A DNA stretch of 64,000 nt from contig NC_055987.1 of NCBI RefSeq assembly GCF_018446385.1, forward strand, positions 3,222,205-3,286,204. Direction: 5' to 3'. How positions within the stretch are numbered: the stretch's first letter is position 1; each line of letters starts with the position of its first letter. The position numbers and the translations under genes are program-made. The notes beneath the pieces are model-generated. The model was not told where the DNA came from. It did no database searches and saw only the letters and a list, made by a program, of their open reading frames with translations. Positions 43,136 to 54,515 of this stretch are shown here, piece by piece. Source of the DNA: Zingiber officinale. Its lineage: Eukaryota > Streptophyta > Magnoliopsida > Zingiberales > Zingiberaceae.

Positions 43136-43964
43136 GCAGGAAGAAGATGACGGAGAAAAAAAAAACATCTTAGTTTTTTCATTTTTTTAAAACTTATATA
43201 TTTAATTAAAACTATCTATAAATAAAAAAAATAATAAACAAAAATCTAATTATATATATATATATCACTATTAATAATATAATATTATTATTATTCAATC
43301 AAGGATAATATGATAAAATATTACATTAGGTTTTGTACTAAAACCTCCAAACAAATGAGATTTTATTAGATTATCTAAATTGAATCAAACAACCAATGGT
43401 TATATTTCATTCCCAATAACTTGATTATGTGATTACTATTACTTGGTAATCGCATAACTAAGGTTGTGTACCATAACTTCAACTAAACACATGGAGTTGT
43501 TGGTGTGCAATGGTTTACACAAGCACAATATGTTTTTTATTTAGTTGAATTTCTTAGGCGCTAGAGTTTTGCGTCTTGGAAGAATCGGAGAGAAAATGGA
43601 GACAACTGCTTGTATTTTAGTTAGTCCTTACATGTGGAGGAAGATTAAAGCATGGTGAAATTAAGCTCAACAACTTCAATTGAAATTTAATCCTCCTTAA
43701 CACGAGCAACGTTGAACGCGAGCCACTACAAAAAAAAAATACAGTTTTATCGACGGAATTACCGATGGGATTTATTATCCGTCGGTAATATTCGGATTTA
43801 CCAACGAAAAATTGTTTCCATCGGTAAACACACCTAAAAAAACCCTAGCAGCCCTTGCCTTTCTTTCCACGCGCGCGGACGACGACGGGTTCTCCTCCGA
43901 TTCGCGATTCACCGGTAAGATGAATCTCCTCTCCACTTTCCTCTTTCCTCTTCCCTCGGTGGTC

Positions 43965-44225
43965 GTTGTGCCATCTGTCAACGACCCGCTGGCCGCTGTG
44001 CCGGCTGCCAGCGGCCTGCTAGCCGCTGTGCAGGCCGCTAGCGGCCGCCAGCGGTCCACCGTCCGTTGTGCCAGCCGCCAGCGGCCCACCGTCCGCGGTG
44101 CCATCCGCTAGCTGCCCGCCGTCCGCTGTGCCGGCCGCCAGCGGCCCGTTGGTCGCTGTGTCGGCCGCCAGTGGCCCGCTGGCCACTATGCCGACTGCCA
44201 ACGGCCCGCTGGCCGCTGCGTCGAA
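43965..44225 (+). repeat. GC-rich 30-bp minisatellite
   Basis: About eight or nine units of CGCTGTGCCGGCCGCCAGCGG followed by CCCGCTGGC, strikingly GC-rich inside an AT-rich element. One frame reads as an Ala/Ser/Pro-rich repeat, another as Pro/Arg-rich. No recognised protein, so coding status is open. Confidence 0.85.
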
Positions 44226-44579
44226 TGCTGGTGAGAAATGTTATTTTTTGTACTAGTTATTTGTTTGAAAAATTTTGTACTAAATTATTTTTATTTTGTA
44301 AACAGATAGCATTTGCTACTCTTCTCCAGTTGACCTACACATCTTCAGGTATAATTTAGTAAATTATATTTTATATTATTTAGCATGGTTTAATTTAGAT
44401 TTATGTTATGTTCGTATATTAATCTGTAACATAATATAGTTATTTTGTTTGTTTTGTGTTTGTACGTTAATATTTGCTAATTTCTAATTCTCAATTTATT
44501 AGTTTAAGGTGATAATATCTATGAACAAAGCTTGAATGTACAATTGATTAGAAAAAAGATTTATTAGAGATGATTTTAT

Positions 44580-46974
44580 TGCTGAAGTTGAAGAATTTGT
44601 CAACTTTGCTAAAGTCATCCAGAATGTATGAATGATGCTGAATTAAAGTGTTCGTGTAATCATAAAAAATATCAAAATAGAGCTTTCTGTGAAAAAGATA
44701 CTGTAAAAATGCATATATATAGGAATAATCTTGTGCCAAATTACTACAATTGGTACTGTCACGGAGAACCTTATTTGTATGAACCAATTGGACCTTCCAG
44801 TGGTTCATCATCTGGCACAACTTTTACTGTGCATGACTCATCAACTTATGATATTGGAATGCAATCAATGGTTCACGATGCAATGAATGTCACAGTTGAT
44901 TATTCCAATATAAACGAAAGACCTGCACCTGAATATCAACAGCTATATGAAATGTTGAAGACTAGTGAAAGAGGTGTGGAAAGGCATTCCCTCAAGTCAC
45001 TAGCAATTATCAACTACTGCAAGGTTATTGAATATGAAAGCAGAACATTATTTTTCTGAAAGATGTTATGATGATATATGTCAATTGATGTCAGAGTTGC
45101 TTCCTGCTGAATACATAATGACAGATAGTTTTTACAGTACCAAGAAATTGGTTAGAGGTTTAGATTTGCCTGTAGAGAAGATTTATTGTTGTGTAAACAA
45201 CTGCATGATATTTTGGAATGAAGATAGCTGAACTGAGTGAATGCAAAATCTGTACTCACCCTCATTATAAGAATGATACTCGCATACCATGGAAGAAGAA
45301 GAAAAATATTGCTTGAAAAGTGATGTATTACTTTCCTTTGACTGCTAGACTTCAACGCTTGTATGCATCTGTCGCTATAGCTTGTCACATGACGTGGCAT
45401 CATGAACATGAGCATGAAGGAGGAATTATGTGTCATTCTTGTGATTCCTCTGCATGGAAATATCTTGATACTGTATTTGTTCCCTCGTTTGCAATGGAAC
45501 CACGTAATGTGAGATTGAGACTTTCCGCTGATGGATTACAACCATTTGGTCAATCGGGACAGCAATATTCATCCTGGCCAATTATATTAGCATCGTACAA
45601 TTTACCACCCTGGATGTGCATGAAAGATGAATTTATGTTCCTTACTGTGATTATTCCTAGTCCAACCAATCCCAAAGAGAAGATTGATGTTTTCTTGCAA
45701 CTGCTAATTGCAGAATTAAATGATTTATGGAATATAGGGTCGGTGACTTATGATGTTGTAAGTAAAACTAATTTTAGATTGCATGTTGCATTATTATGGA
45801 TGATCAGTGATTTTCCAGCATATTTAATGTTGTCAGGATGGAGCACGGCGGGTAAATTAGCTTGTCTACACTGCATGACAGATTCTGATTCCTTTTCATT
45901 ACCTTGTAGTCGGAAATTATCCTGGTTTGATAATCATCGGAAATTTTTACCTGTTGATCACCCTTTCGGTGGAATAAGAACAATTTTCTAAAAAATATTG
46001 TAGGTAGAAAACATCCTCCAACATTCCATACATCAGGTGAAGAAATCATTGAACAAATAGACAGTTATGGATTTCTACCAGTATCTCAATCTGGTTCTGA
46101 TGAGATAAATAGACACATTGTTAGGATGTGCCAGTATGGTTGGAAAAAAAGGAGTATTTTTTGGGAGCTCCCCTATTGGAAAGATCTACTCATTCGACAT
46201 AATTTAGATGTCATGCATGTTGAGAAAAATTTCTTCGATAATATCTTTAACACTGTGATGAATGTGCCTGGAAAAACTAAAGACACTGCAAAATCTAGTG
46301 AAGAATTAAAAGAATTAGTAAACAGACCAGAGTTGCATCAAAATGAAATAACCAATAGATTTCCAAAGGCTTGTTATATATTAGACAAAGACGAGAAGCA
46401 GACATTATGTAGTTGGTTGAAGGAAGTAAAATTTCCAGATGGGTATGCCTCAAATATAGCTCATTGCGTGGATATGAATAGGTTAAAGACATTTGAGATG
46501 AAGAGTCATGACTGTCATGTATTCATGCAAAGACTTATTCCAGTAGCTTTCCATGATTTACTTTTTTATAATGTTTGGCAAGCCCTCACAGAATTAAGTC
46601 TATTTTTTAGAGATTTGACAACGAGGTGTATTATAATGGATGATATGCTTCGGCTAAAAGTAGACATTCCTCTCATATTATGTAAGTTAAAGCGCATATT
46701 TCCAACTAATTTTTTTGATTCAATGGAACATCTGCCAGTATATTTGTCATATAAGACACAAATAGTTGGTCCTGTGCAATATAGATGAATGTATCCATTC
46801 GAACGATTTTTTAGAAAATTAAAGAATAATGTTCATAACAAAGCAAGAGTTGAGGGCTCAATATGTAATGCTTATTTGGTTGAAGAAGTATCTTTTTTCT
46901 GCTCTTATTATTTTGCTGATAATGTCAAAATCAGACATCGCAAGGTTCCTAGAAATTATGATGATGCTTAAGCA
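44580..46974 (+). pseudogene. TNP2-like CACTA transposase, broken
   Basis: In order: N-terminal zinc-binding-like HPECMNDAELKCSCNHKKY and VPNYYNWYCHGE (about 44620-44770); KIYCCVNNCMIFWNEDS (45179-45229); the catalytic region MTWHHEHEHEGGIMCHSCDS, EPRNVRLRLSADGLQPFGQS and YNLPPWMCMKDEFMFLTVII (45388-45655); FPAYLMLSGWSTAGKLACLH (about 45810-45870); then RHNLDVMHVEKNFFDNIFNT (46195-46254); and a DUF4218 region with LPVYLSYKTQIVGPVQYR, a TGA where Trp is expected (46786-46788), and MYPFERFFRKLKN. Frames change near 45055, 45230 and 45990; some may be introns. Confidence 0.85.
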
Positions 46975-47279
46975 ATAGACCATTCGATGCTTTCTATTTT
47001 TGAGTTTCCTGGCAAGCCAATAGGTGCATCTATTTCTAGATTCTTAACTCCAGATGAATACCATGCTGCAAGAAAATACATACTCTTAAATTGTGAAGAA
47101 GTCAAACCATACATAAAGTAAGACTTCTCTAATTAAAAAGTTATCCTCCATTTAATTTGTTACTTGGTATCTCATTTACCTTAAAATTACCTTCTTTTCC
47201 AGCTTGTATGAACAACAACTATATCTACAAAATCCATCAATGAATACAGGACCGGTTTTTTTTTCGATACAGAGTACCC

Positions 47280-47495
47280 CTGGCTCCGACGGAAGTTATA
47301 TTTCCGTCGGAAAACTTGACGATAGCTGTCCAGCGGGGTTTATTGACGGGAGTATAATTCCGTCGATATATTACCGACGGAAATAAAAATTTCGTCGGGA
47401 AAATAAGTTCCGACGTATATCCTCGCAACCGATTATTTTCCATCGGTAAAGCCTTCTACCGACGGAATACCGACGAATATTTTCGTCGGTAATCC
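47280..47495 (+). repeat. CACTA right subterminal repeats
   Basis: Multiple copies in both orientations of CCGACGGAANT / ATTCCGTCGGTAA words, matching 43740-43830 and more weakly 25580-25785. Confidence 0.82.
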
Positions 47496-47512
47496 TAGAA
47501 ATTTTGGTCGTG

Positions 47513-49228
47513 AACGAAACCATGCGTACCCGGTCCATCGGCCATCCACTTCAATTCTACACATTGTTTCTCATTGCTCCTCCTCCTCCTCCACCACTCA
47601 CGGGTAAATTAAATTCTCAATCAATCTCTTTGACGGATCACCCAATAAACGCTTGCCTCGTTGAAGAGAAGACCGATCTAGGTGGGTTTGCAACTACGAT
47701 GGTTAACCACCTCGACGGCGCCAGCACGCTGGACGGCGATGGCGATGACGAAGCAAACGGCGATGGGAGAAAAAGAATCTCGATTCTGGTGGTTAACCAT
47801 TAAATAAGCTAAATGAATATATACAAAAAAAAAAAAGACATTTTTCACTTTGCCTCTCATATTCTTTTCTATTATTAATCCAACACCAGCCTCTATTTCG
47901 TTTCAATTGTCAGCTTAACATTTCGTTAATGTAATTTATGCTTTTTAAAATACAATTTCTAATAGAAAGTGAACTCAAACTTAACGTATTTTTTAATTCA
48001 CCGTGGTATTCTTTTAACCTTGTTTAAAGCATGAAGATGCTAATCCATTATAGTTAAACATCGGATAATTGTGACAGAAATGTGCGACTAAACTTAGATC
48101 TAATTTATCCAAGTGAAATGGTGTAACTCGAGAGTTTAAACTACGAGTTTTCAAAAATATTGATCTCGAGCCCAAGCCTGAACCGGACCGGGAACCGAAC
48201 CATTACCGGATCAAAATTTTATTAGCTGAACGAGAACAAATGTTCCGGTTTGATTAGCAAAAATAAAGTCAGTCTACTTCTTTCTTTAAGATTTCATCCG
48301 ATTTTTAATGTGTTATGATAAGACATTAATGATAGTTGAAGGGTTTAATTGAAGATTGCTAAATTTGGATAAACACGAATCCACGTTCTCATATTGCATA
48401 CGAACGCACGTTCTCTAATAATTCACCGTATTTCCATCGTCTTAATTCCCAGCGACTACCGGTACTGATGTTACCGGTGCCACATGGGGACCTTACTAGT
48501 GATGTGCACTCGTGGGTCCATGTGTTTGCAAGATCCGGTTCAATTGGAGTCGGTTGTGCCATCGGAGTTTGATGGTTTTAATGATGATGGAAAATTTGAT
48601 AGCAATTTAACGTAAAGATAGGGGTACTATTTAATAATTTTGAAAAGAAAAATATTCTTTAAAAAAATAAGTTGAAAAAATACACTAAAAGTAGGGCCTA
48701 TACACGAGAGGACAATAAATCTAAAGGGGAATCATAATTAATTATAATTGAATTATTATAATCTATAGATAATTATAAATAGTTCATCTTCTAATTTATT
48801 TTATAATAAATTTTATTGACCAGAATTTGACCAGTTAAAAATTTTTATCTCTCAATCATAATATATGTATCATACATGTAATTAATATATACATATGATA
48901 TTACTAAAATGTTCATGCATATATATGCATGTATATATTATGGATGGTCAGATTTTGATCATTTAGTATTATTTATTTGTGAACTAAAGGATATGATTGG
49001 GATCAGGGATTGATGAATTTAATGGTCTAGGGAAACCATGCTTAAGAAAGTGAAACGGACAAAAACAAAAATGGAAGAGATATTATTGAATTTAATGGTC
49101 TGGATGGATCTATTTATCAATGTAATTATAAATTAAATATAATTTAATTAATGTTTGATTAGTCTTCCTCCATGAAAAATGAATGGGAGAGAGAGTTTTG
49201 AACGAACGGTTCGCTTCAGATAAATTCA
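47513..49228. other. Intergenic, no gene recognised
   Basis: A moderately GC-rich stretch at 47570-47790 has an open frame but no recognised protein. The rest is AT-rich. A CCGGACCGGGAACCGAACC word cluster lies at about 48183-48205. Confidence 0.5.
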
Positions 49229-50775
49229 TTTTTGTAATTATATTATATATATTAATTACTTTTAATTAATCCTGATTACTCAGTTGAAATAAAACTTATA
49301 TTGATTATTTTTTAATTAATACTGACTTAATCAACTTAAATAAAAACACGTGGATTTTTTTATAATTATATTATATATATTAATTATTTTTAATTAATCC
49401 TGACCTAATCGAACAAAAAATGCACCGATTTTTTTAATAATTATTTAATATATATTAATTATTTTTAATTAATCCTGATTTAGTCAGCTGAACTAAAAAT
49501 GCGAGATTTTTTTTATAATTATATTATATTTATTTTTTTTTTTAATTATCCTCGTTTAGTTAGTTGAGCTAAAAACTGGTGGAATTTTTTTGTAATTATA
49601 TTATATATATTAATTATTTTAATTAATCCTGGCTTAGTAAGCTGAACAGAAAAGGCGTGGAATTTTTTTGTAATTATATTATTTATTTTTAATTAGTTCT
49701 GACTTAGTCAGCTGTATTAAAAATGCGTGATTTTTTTTAATAATTATATTATATATATTAATTATTTTTAATTAATATTGATTTAATAACCTGATCTAAA
49801 AACATGTGGAATTTTTTTTTTGTAATTATATTATATATGTGAATTATTTTTAATCAATCTTGACTTAGTCAGCTGAACTAAAAATGAGTAGAATTTTTTG
49901 CTGTAATTATATTATATATATATAATATTAATTATTTTTAATTAATCCTAGCTTAGTCAGCTGAGCTAAAAACACATGGATTTTTTTTATAATTATATTA
50001 TATATATGAATTATTTTTAATTAATCCTCACTCAGTAGCGGGTGATTTTTTTTTGCAATTATATTATATATATTAATTTTTTAAAATTAATCCTGATTTA
50101 GTTAGCTGAATTAAAAACGCATGATTTTTTTTTATAATTATATTATATATATTAATTATTTTTAATTAATCTTGACTTAGTTAGCTGAATCAAAAGCTCG
50201 TTGAATTTTTTAAAAAAATAATTATATTATATATTAATTATTTTTAATTAATCCAGACTTAATCAACTGAGCTAAAAACCTGTGATTTTTTTTATAATTA
50301 TATTATACATTAATTACTTTTAATTAATTATGATTTATTGAGGTAATGAGGCGAACTAAAAACGCATGGATTTTTTTTTTGTAATTTTATTATATATATT
50401 AATTATTTTTAATTAATCCTAACTTAATTAGCTAAACTGAAAAAGTGAGGATTTTTTTTTATAATTATATTATATATATTAATTATTTTAATTAATGATT
50501 TAGTTAGTTGAACTAAAAATGCATAGATTTTTTTATAATTATATTGTATATAAACTAAAAATGTATGAAATTTATTTTCATAATTTTATTATATATATTA
50601 ATTATTTTTAATTAATCATCACTTAATAATATTATATATAAAAATTATTTTAATTAATTCTGATTTAGCCAGTTGTACTAAAAAGACGTGGATTTTTTAT
50701 AATTATATTATATATATTAATTATATTTAATTAATTCTGTCTTAGTTAGCTAGCTGATGAACTAAAAACGCGTGG
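49229..50775 (+). repeat. AT-rich satellite-like array, about 19 units of about 78 bp
   Basis: Each unit runs TTTTTTTATAATTATATTAT, then TATTAATTATTTTTAATTAA, TCCTGACTTAGTCAGCTGAA and CTAAAAACGCGTGGA. Unit length varies from about 65 to 90 bp because of T-run and TA-run differences. Unit starts I could place include about 49360, 49430, 49507, 49585, 49663, 49732, 49812, 49893, 49981, 50046, 50124, 50204, 50285, 50370, 50450 and 50690. The GAC/TTAGTCAGCTGA segment is the most conserved part. Confidence 0.92.
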
Positions 50776-50799
50776 AAAAAAATTATTGACTTGTCATAT

Positions 50800-51370
50800 G
50801 CGATTAAGCGTAGAGGCGGAAGTCTCCAATTTGCTTTGATCTCCAACTTTCTTTTTAGAATATATTTGCTTCCGGAGACTATTTTTGTAGTTTGCAGAAT
50901 CGTCGCGCAACTTTGTTTTGATCACCAACTTCCTTCTAGAGCAATATTTGCTTCCGGAGACTATTCTGTAGTTTGCAGAAGCACCGGCCACTCAACGGCA
51001 GCAACGATCACTTCCCTGATCCACTTTATTTGGAGGTAATCAAATCTCGTAGACATATATATTACTTTACTATATATTAATCCTTACAATTTCCCATCAA
51101 TTAATATATGACGTGTGTCCTTGATAACTATTGTGTTTTGTTTGTACAGTTCTTCTTTTTGACTGGAAAAACTTTATAAATCGTGCTAGTTTATGCATCC
51201 AAATTAAACAAGAACAATATTTGCTTAGAGGCGGAAGTCTCCACCTTTGTTTTTCCTTTTAATAATTTTTACTTCCGGAGACTATTCTGTAGGTTGTAGA
51301 CGCATCGGCCACTCAACGGCAGCAACTATCACCTCTCCATTTTATTTGAAGGTAATCAAATCTATATCTA
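50800..51370 (+). repeat. Dispersed TTCCGGAGACTATT repeat, three copies
   Basis: GCTTCCGGAGACTATTNTGT, AGTTTGCAGAA and CGGCCACTCAACGGCAGCAA recur at about 50868-50910, 50950-51010 and 51265-51335. GAGGCGGAAGTCTCC begins the block at 50811 and again at 51229, forming inverted GGAAGTCTCC / GGAGAC arms. CACACACA microsatellite at about 51374. Confidence 0.82.
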
Positions 51371-52529
51371 TATACACACACACATGTTGAGATGCGCATA
51401 ATTATATCACCTTTTGATCCAAGTAATTACTACTGTCTCTGTTTTTTTACGGTTATTTTTTATAGGAAACTTTTTATAAATCATTCTAATTTATACATCC
51501 AAATTAAACAAGAACCATCTATTCATAGGATCATGCTATTGCCGAAGATTCATAGTATAGAATTGCAGAAAGTAATAACTGCGAAAATAATCATAAACCG
51601 AACTTGAATTGAAAGACGTCGCCATATATATAGTCTCGATTTCAGTTCGAAAGCGGGAGACGGAGAAGACGCAACGGAAAGTCTTCCACTAGAATTACAG
51701 CAGCGATTTCTTGAGTTTCTCTTAGATGGGATGAGCAAAGATTCTGATACCGTAATTTAGTGGGGATCACACCCCTTATAAACTTTAGATCCGAACCTCA
51801 TTAACAGCCCATCATTATTAATGACAACTAGTTAATGGATTTCATACATACAACCCACATTCAATAACATACAAGACACCAATTAGATCTCTTTATCAGG
51901 TTTTTACACGACATACTCGTATGCTATTAATTAACATGTAAGTCCATCAAAATTGAGAAATTAAATCTAACAACCTTTCACTTTAGCTATATACGCATTC
52001 TACATATAACATATTTTTAAAAATTTTGTTGAGCTCAATAATATCAAATCTTATGAGTTGAATATCCTTTTAAAATAATTTGATCCATCAATTTCACTGA
52101 TATAGAACTAAAGATATCATAGTTATCTCACTTGTAACAAGTCTCGGTATAGATCTAATGTAGATGTGTGAAATAAAAGTTACATAAAATATAATTTACA
52201 CATGGTTATTCTCAACCGATCCTATTTATGACTTCAATGAGTCTATATCATATTTACAAATACCTTTTGCAAAACTACATCAGTAAACTATAATTATTCT
52301 TATGACTCCAACAAGTCCATAACATATTTATAAATACTAAACTGGAATAGTAAATTACAATATTTTATTTTAGAGTGTTATGACAAAAGACACATATATG
52401 CAAATAGTATGTACAATAAACTAAAATATGTATTCATTAATATACAGAATCAAGGACTAAATATAAATTCCTACTAAATAGGTACTCGTCTAAAAGAAGA
52501 ATTCTCATATTCATAATTACATACTAATG
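51371..52529. other. Intergenic with probable old LTR debris
   Basis: No gene recognised. The part from about 51830 precedes (in minus sense follows) an RNase H fragment and is probably the LTR and untranslated part of that Copia relic. Confidence 0.45.
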
Positions 52530-52875
52530 AAATATCTTAGGCATCGAACTCTTGATAAACAGATCTACTAATATGAAATCTATATATGTTGATATGCTCT
52601 ATCATCACCAGATCATCTGAACTCGTTTTTAACCACCAAGAACTTGATATCGATGTGTTTAAACCTCGATGAACTATGGTTGTTTTTGGAATATAGTTAT
52701 GTAATTTTATTATCATAATTGATCCTCAATGACTTATCAATGTCATCGACAATTTGAAGCGTCATGATGAAGTTCCACAGTTATATTTCATGATTGGATG
52801 CTTCATTGCAAGCTATAAATTCTTCCTCCATAGTGAAACTCACTATAAATATCTATTTGACACTTTTTCATGATA
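52530..52875 (-). pseudogene. Copia RNase H C-terminal fragment (first)
   Basis: The minus strand reads MEEEFIACNEASNHEI, a stop, then LRINYDNKI, YSKNNHSSSRFKHIDIKFLV. This matches the MEAEFVAC ... R-YCDN ... FSKNNKS-S--KHIDIKYL block of plant Copia RNase H. Several stops. Confidence 0.7.
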
Positions 52876-52889
52876 TAACTCATCTTGCC

Positions 52890-53141
52890 AGCATGAAGAT
52901 ATAATCTGAGGTGGACCTTCACTATCCAAGCTATGAATAAAGCAAAGAATATAAATTAAATGTAAAAAAAATACACAATGAGAAGGGGAGAAAGAGATAG
53001 CCACATAGGAGGTTAGCGAATTGTATTAAAAAGTCTTAGGGTTTACAAAGAAAAAAGGGGGATATAAATAGACAACAAAAGTAATAAGAAAAAAAGACTA
53101 GTCAACCCTTACATAATAATAATAATCAATTATACTAACAT
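52890..53141 (-). repeat. Probable 3' LTR part of an Ale-like Copia relic
   Basis: On the minus strand, a GGAGGATGTTAG purine-rich/TG junction at about 53135-53146 directly follows the second RNase H fragment, the normal position of a PPT and 3' LTR. Left limit uncertain. Confidence 0.5.
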
Positions 53142-53159
53142 CCTCCCTGAAACTCACGA

Positions 53160-53509
53160 TGCACTAGCAGAAAGCATCAAAAGTTTGTAACCAGAAATTG
53201 AAAATGTATGGTGTAATGTGCCTTGGTGGGCAAGTTTGTAATTTGCATGGAAGATTAGACAAACGGTAAGGTGATGGTACGATTCTGATAGTGATGGTGA
53301 GTAAGATAACAATCAATCTCGATATACCTGGTACACTCATGAAAGATAGAATTATAAGTAATTTGAATTGTATTGGAGTTGTCACAATGCATAGAGGTAG
53401 GGTCTAAGAGAAAAATACTCATATCAGCAAGTAATCAACACAACCAAACAATTTCAGCATTATTAGAGGTCATAGCACGATATTCTACTTCGATAGAAAA
53501 ACAAGATAC
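53160..53509 (-). pseudogene. Copia RNase H C-terminal fragment (second, Ale-like)
   Basis: The minus strand reads VSCFSIEVEYRAMTSNNAEI, VWLC, MHCDNSNTIQITYNSIFHEC, TRYIEIDCYLTHHHYQN and later ITNLPTKAHYTIHFQFL. This is the C-terminal RNase H block of an Ale-type Copia. Its upstream part is cut by the LTR starting at 53510. Confidence 0.75.
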
Positions 53510-54082
53510 TGTAGGACCGGGTTGACTGACTTTAGGGGGTGAATAACCTGCTATTAAAAACTAACTTCTCATGCTAACCAGCTTAACAAGGACACACACA
53601 CATTATGTTAGAATAAATAACATAAACAGAAGTGATAGGGTTTTACTTTGTTACAACCTAGGTGATTGTTAGTCCAAGACTATTGAAGTTCCAGTAACAA
53701 TCTCCTTCGGAGAGAGTAGCCTTTTACAATAGTTGAGTACATGAATGAAAAATAGTAAACAGGTAAATACGAGTGTGTTTTTGATAACAGAGTGCACAAT
53801 CCTATTTATAGCTTTCCTAGTTGAACTGACCATTTGCGATCAATTATCGCAATTTAAAGTTTATTGGTCAATTGATTGGTCGACCGAATTTTGAACCTAC
53901 TCGGCTTTGCGTCTAGATCCAACCTCTCCGAATGAAACTTGTGTTTGGCCAACTGATCCTCTTGATCGATCAACTGAACCTCTGATCTTCCTACGACTTA
54001 TTTGACCTAATGAGTTCACGCTTCTGATCCAATGTTCAGTTGACCGATCCATTCTTTCAATTGATCGAACAAGCTGGAATGG
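53510..54082 (-). mobile_element. LTR fragment A (TGTAGGACCGG...), palindrome-bearing
   Basis: Starts TGTAGGACCGG followed by GGGGGTGAATAACC, the same terminal layout as the other LTRs when read from their 3' end. Contains CCTTTTACAATAG, a TATA-like CCTATTTATAGC (about 53801) and GGTCGACCGA / GATCGATCAACTGA palindromes (53875-54070). Truncated on the right by LTR B. Confidence 0.7.
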
Positions 54083-54515
54083 TCTATTAGGACCGTGATG
54101 TCCATTAGAGGAGGTGGAGGTGGGGGGGGGGGGGGGGGAATAGCGTTTCGTCGTGCTTGTCGGTTGTTTCATCTTGATGATGTGCAACATTAATAAACAC
54201 AAGACACACACAACGGTAACAATTAGGATTTAATTGGTATCCACCTCAAGAAGAGGTGACTAATCCAAGGATCCACACATGACACGCTATCTCCACTATG
54301 AAACACTCCTTCTCAGTTGCAGCCGGAGGCGGAGAAGCCTCGTACAAACTCACACAACAACACACACAAAAATACAAGAAGAGAGTACAAGATACAAATA
54401 AAAACACTACTTCTTCTTGCTTACTTGTAGCTTGTTGTTGCCTCTTGAACCTTGGACAAGCCCCTCCAAGTGCCTTCAAGACTGGCAGTGAAAGTCAGAG
54501 AAAGCGCTGTGAAAC
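54083..54515 (-). mobile_element. LTR B, first part, with G17 tract
   Basis: Begins near TATTAGGACCGTGATG, then GGTGGAGGT and a run of about 17 G (54122-54139) followed by AATAGCG. Interrupted at 54516 by the Angela-like Copia. Its continuation is 63191 to the window end. Confidence 0.65.

Larger units (their letters stand above)
43724..47512 (+). mobile_element. CACTA element with TNP2-type transposase relic
   Basis: Left end CACTACAAAAAAAAAATAC. The inverse of the right end reads CACGACCAAAATTTC. Both run into ACCGACGGAAT-type subterminal repeats (43740-43830, 47280-47495). Flanking triplets are AGC and AAC, so the 3-bp duplication is imperfect or the right boundary is slightly off. The coding part is TNP2 in the expected orientation. 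Confidence 0.78.

Noticed and set aside
42855-43190. Gly/Arg-rich protein between Copia and CACTA
   Set aside because: Open on both strands because of GC-rich 46-bp tandem repeats. No domain.
44068-44256. Ala/Pro-rich secreted or cell-wall protein
   Set aside because: Frame is a product of the 30-bp minisatellite; no signal peptide or family match. Kept as a repeat only.
49229-50775. CRISPR-like repeat array
   Set aside because: A plant genome; units are contiguous and AT-rich with no unique spacers. It is a satellite.
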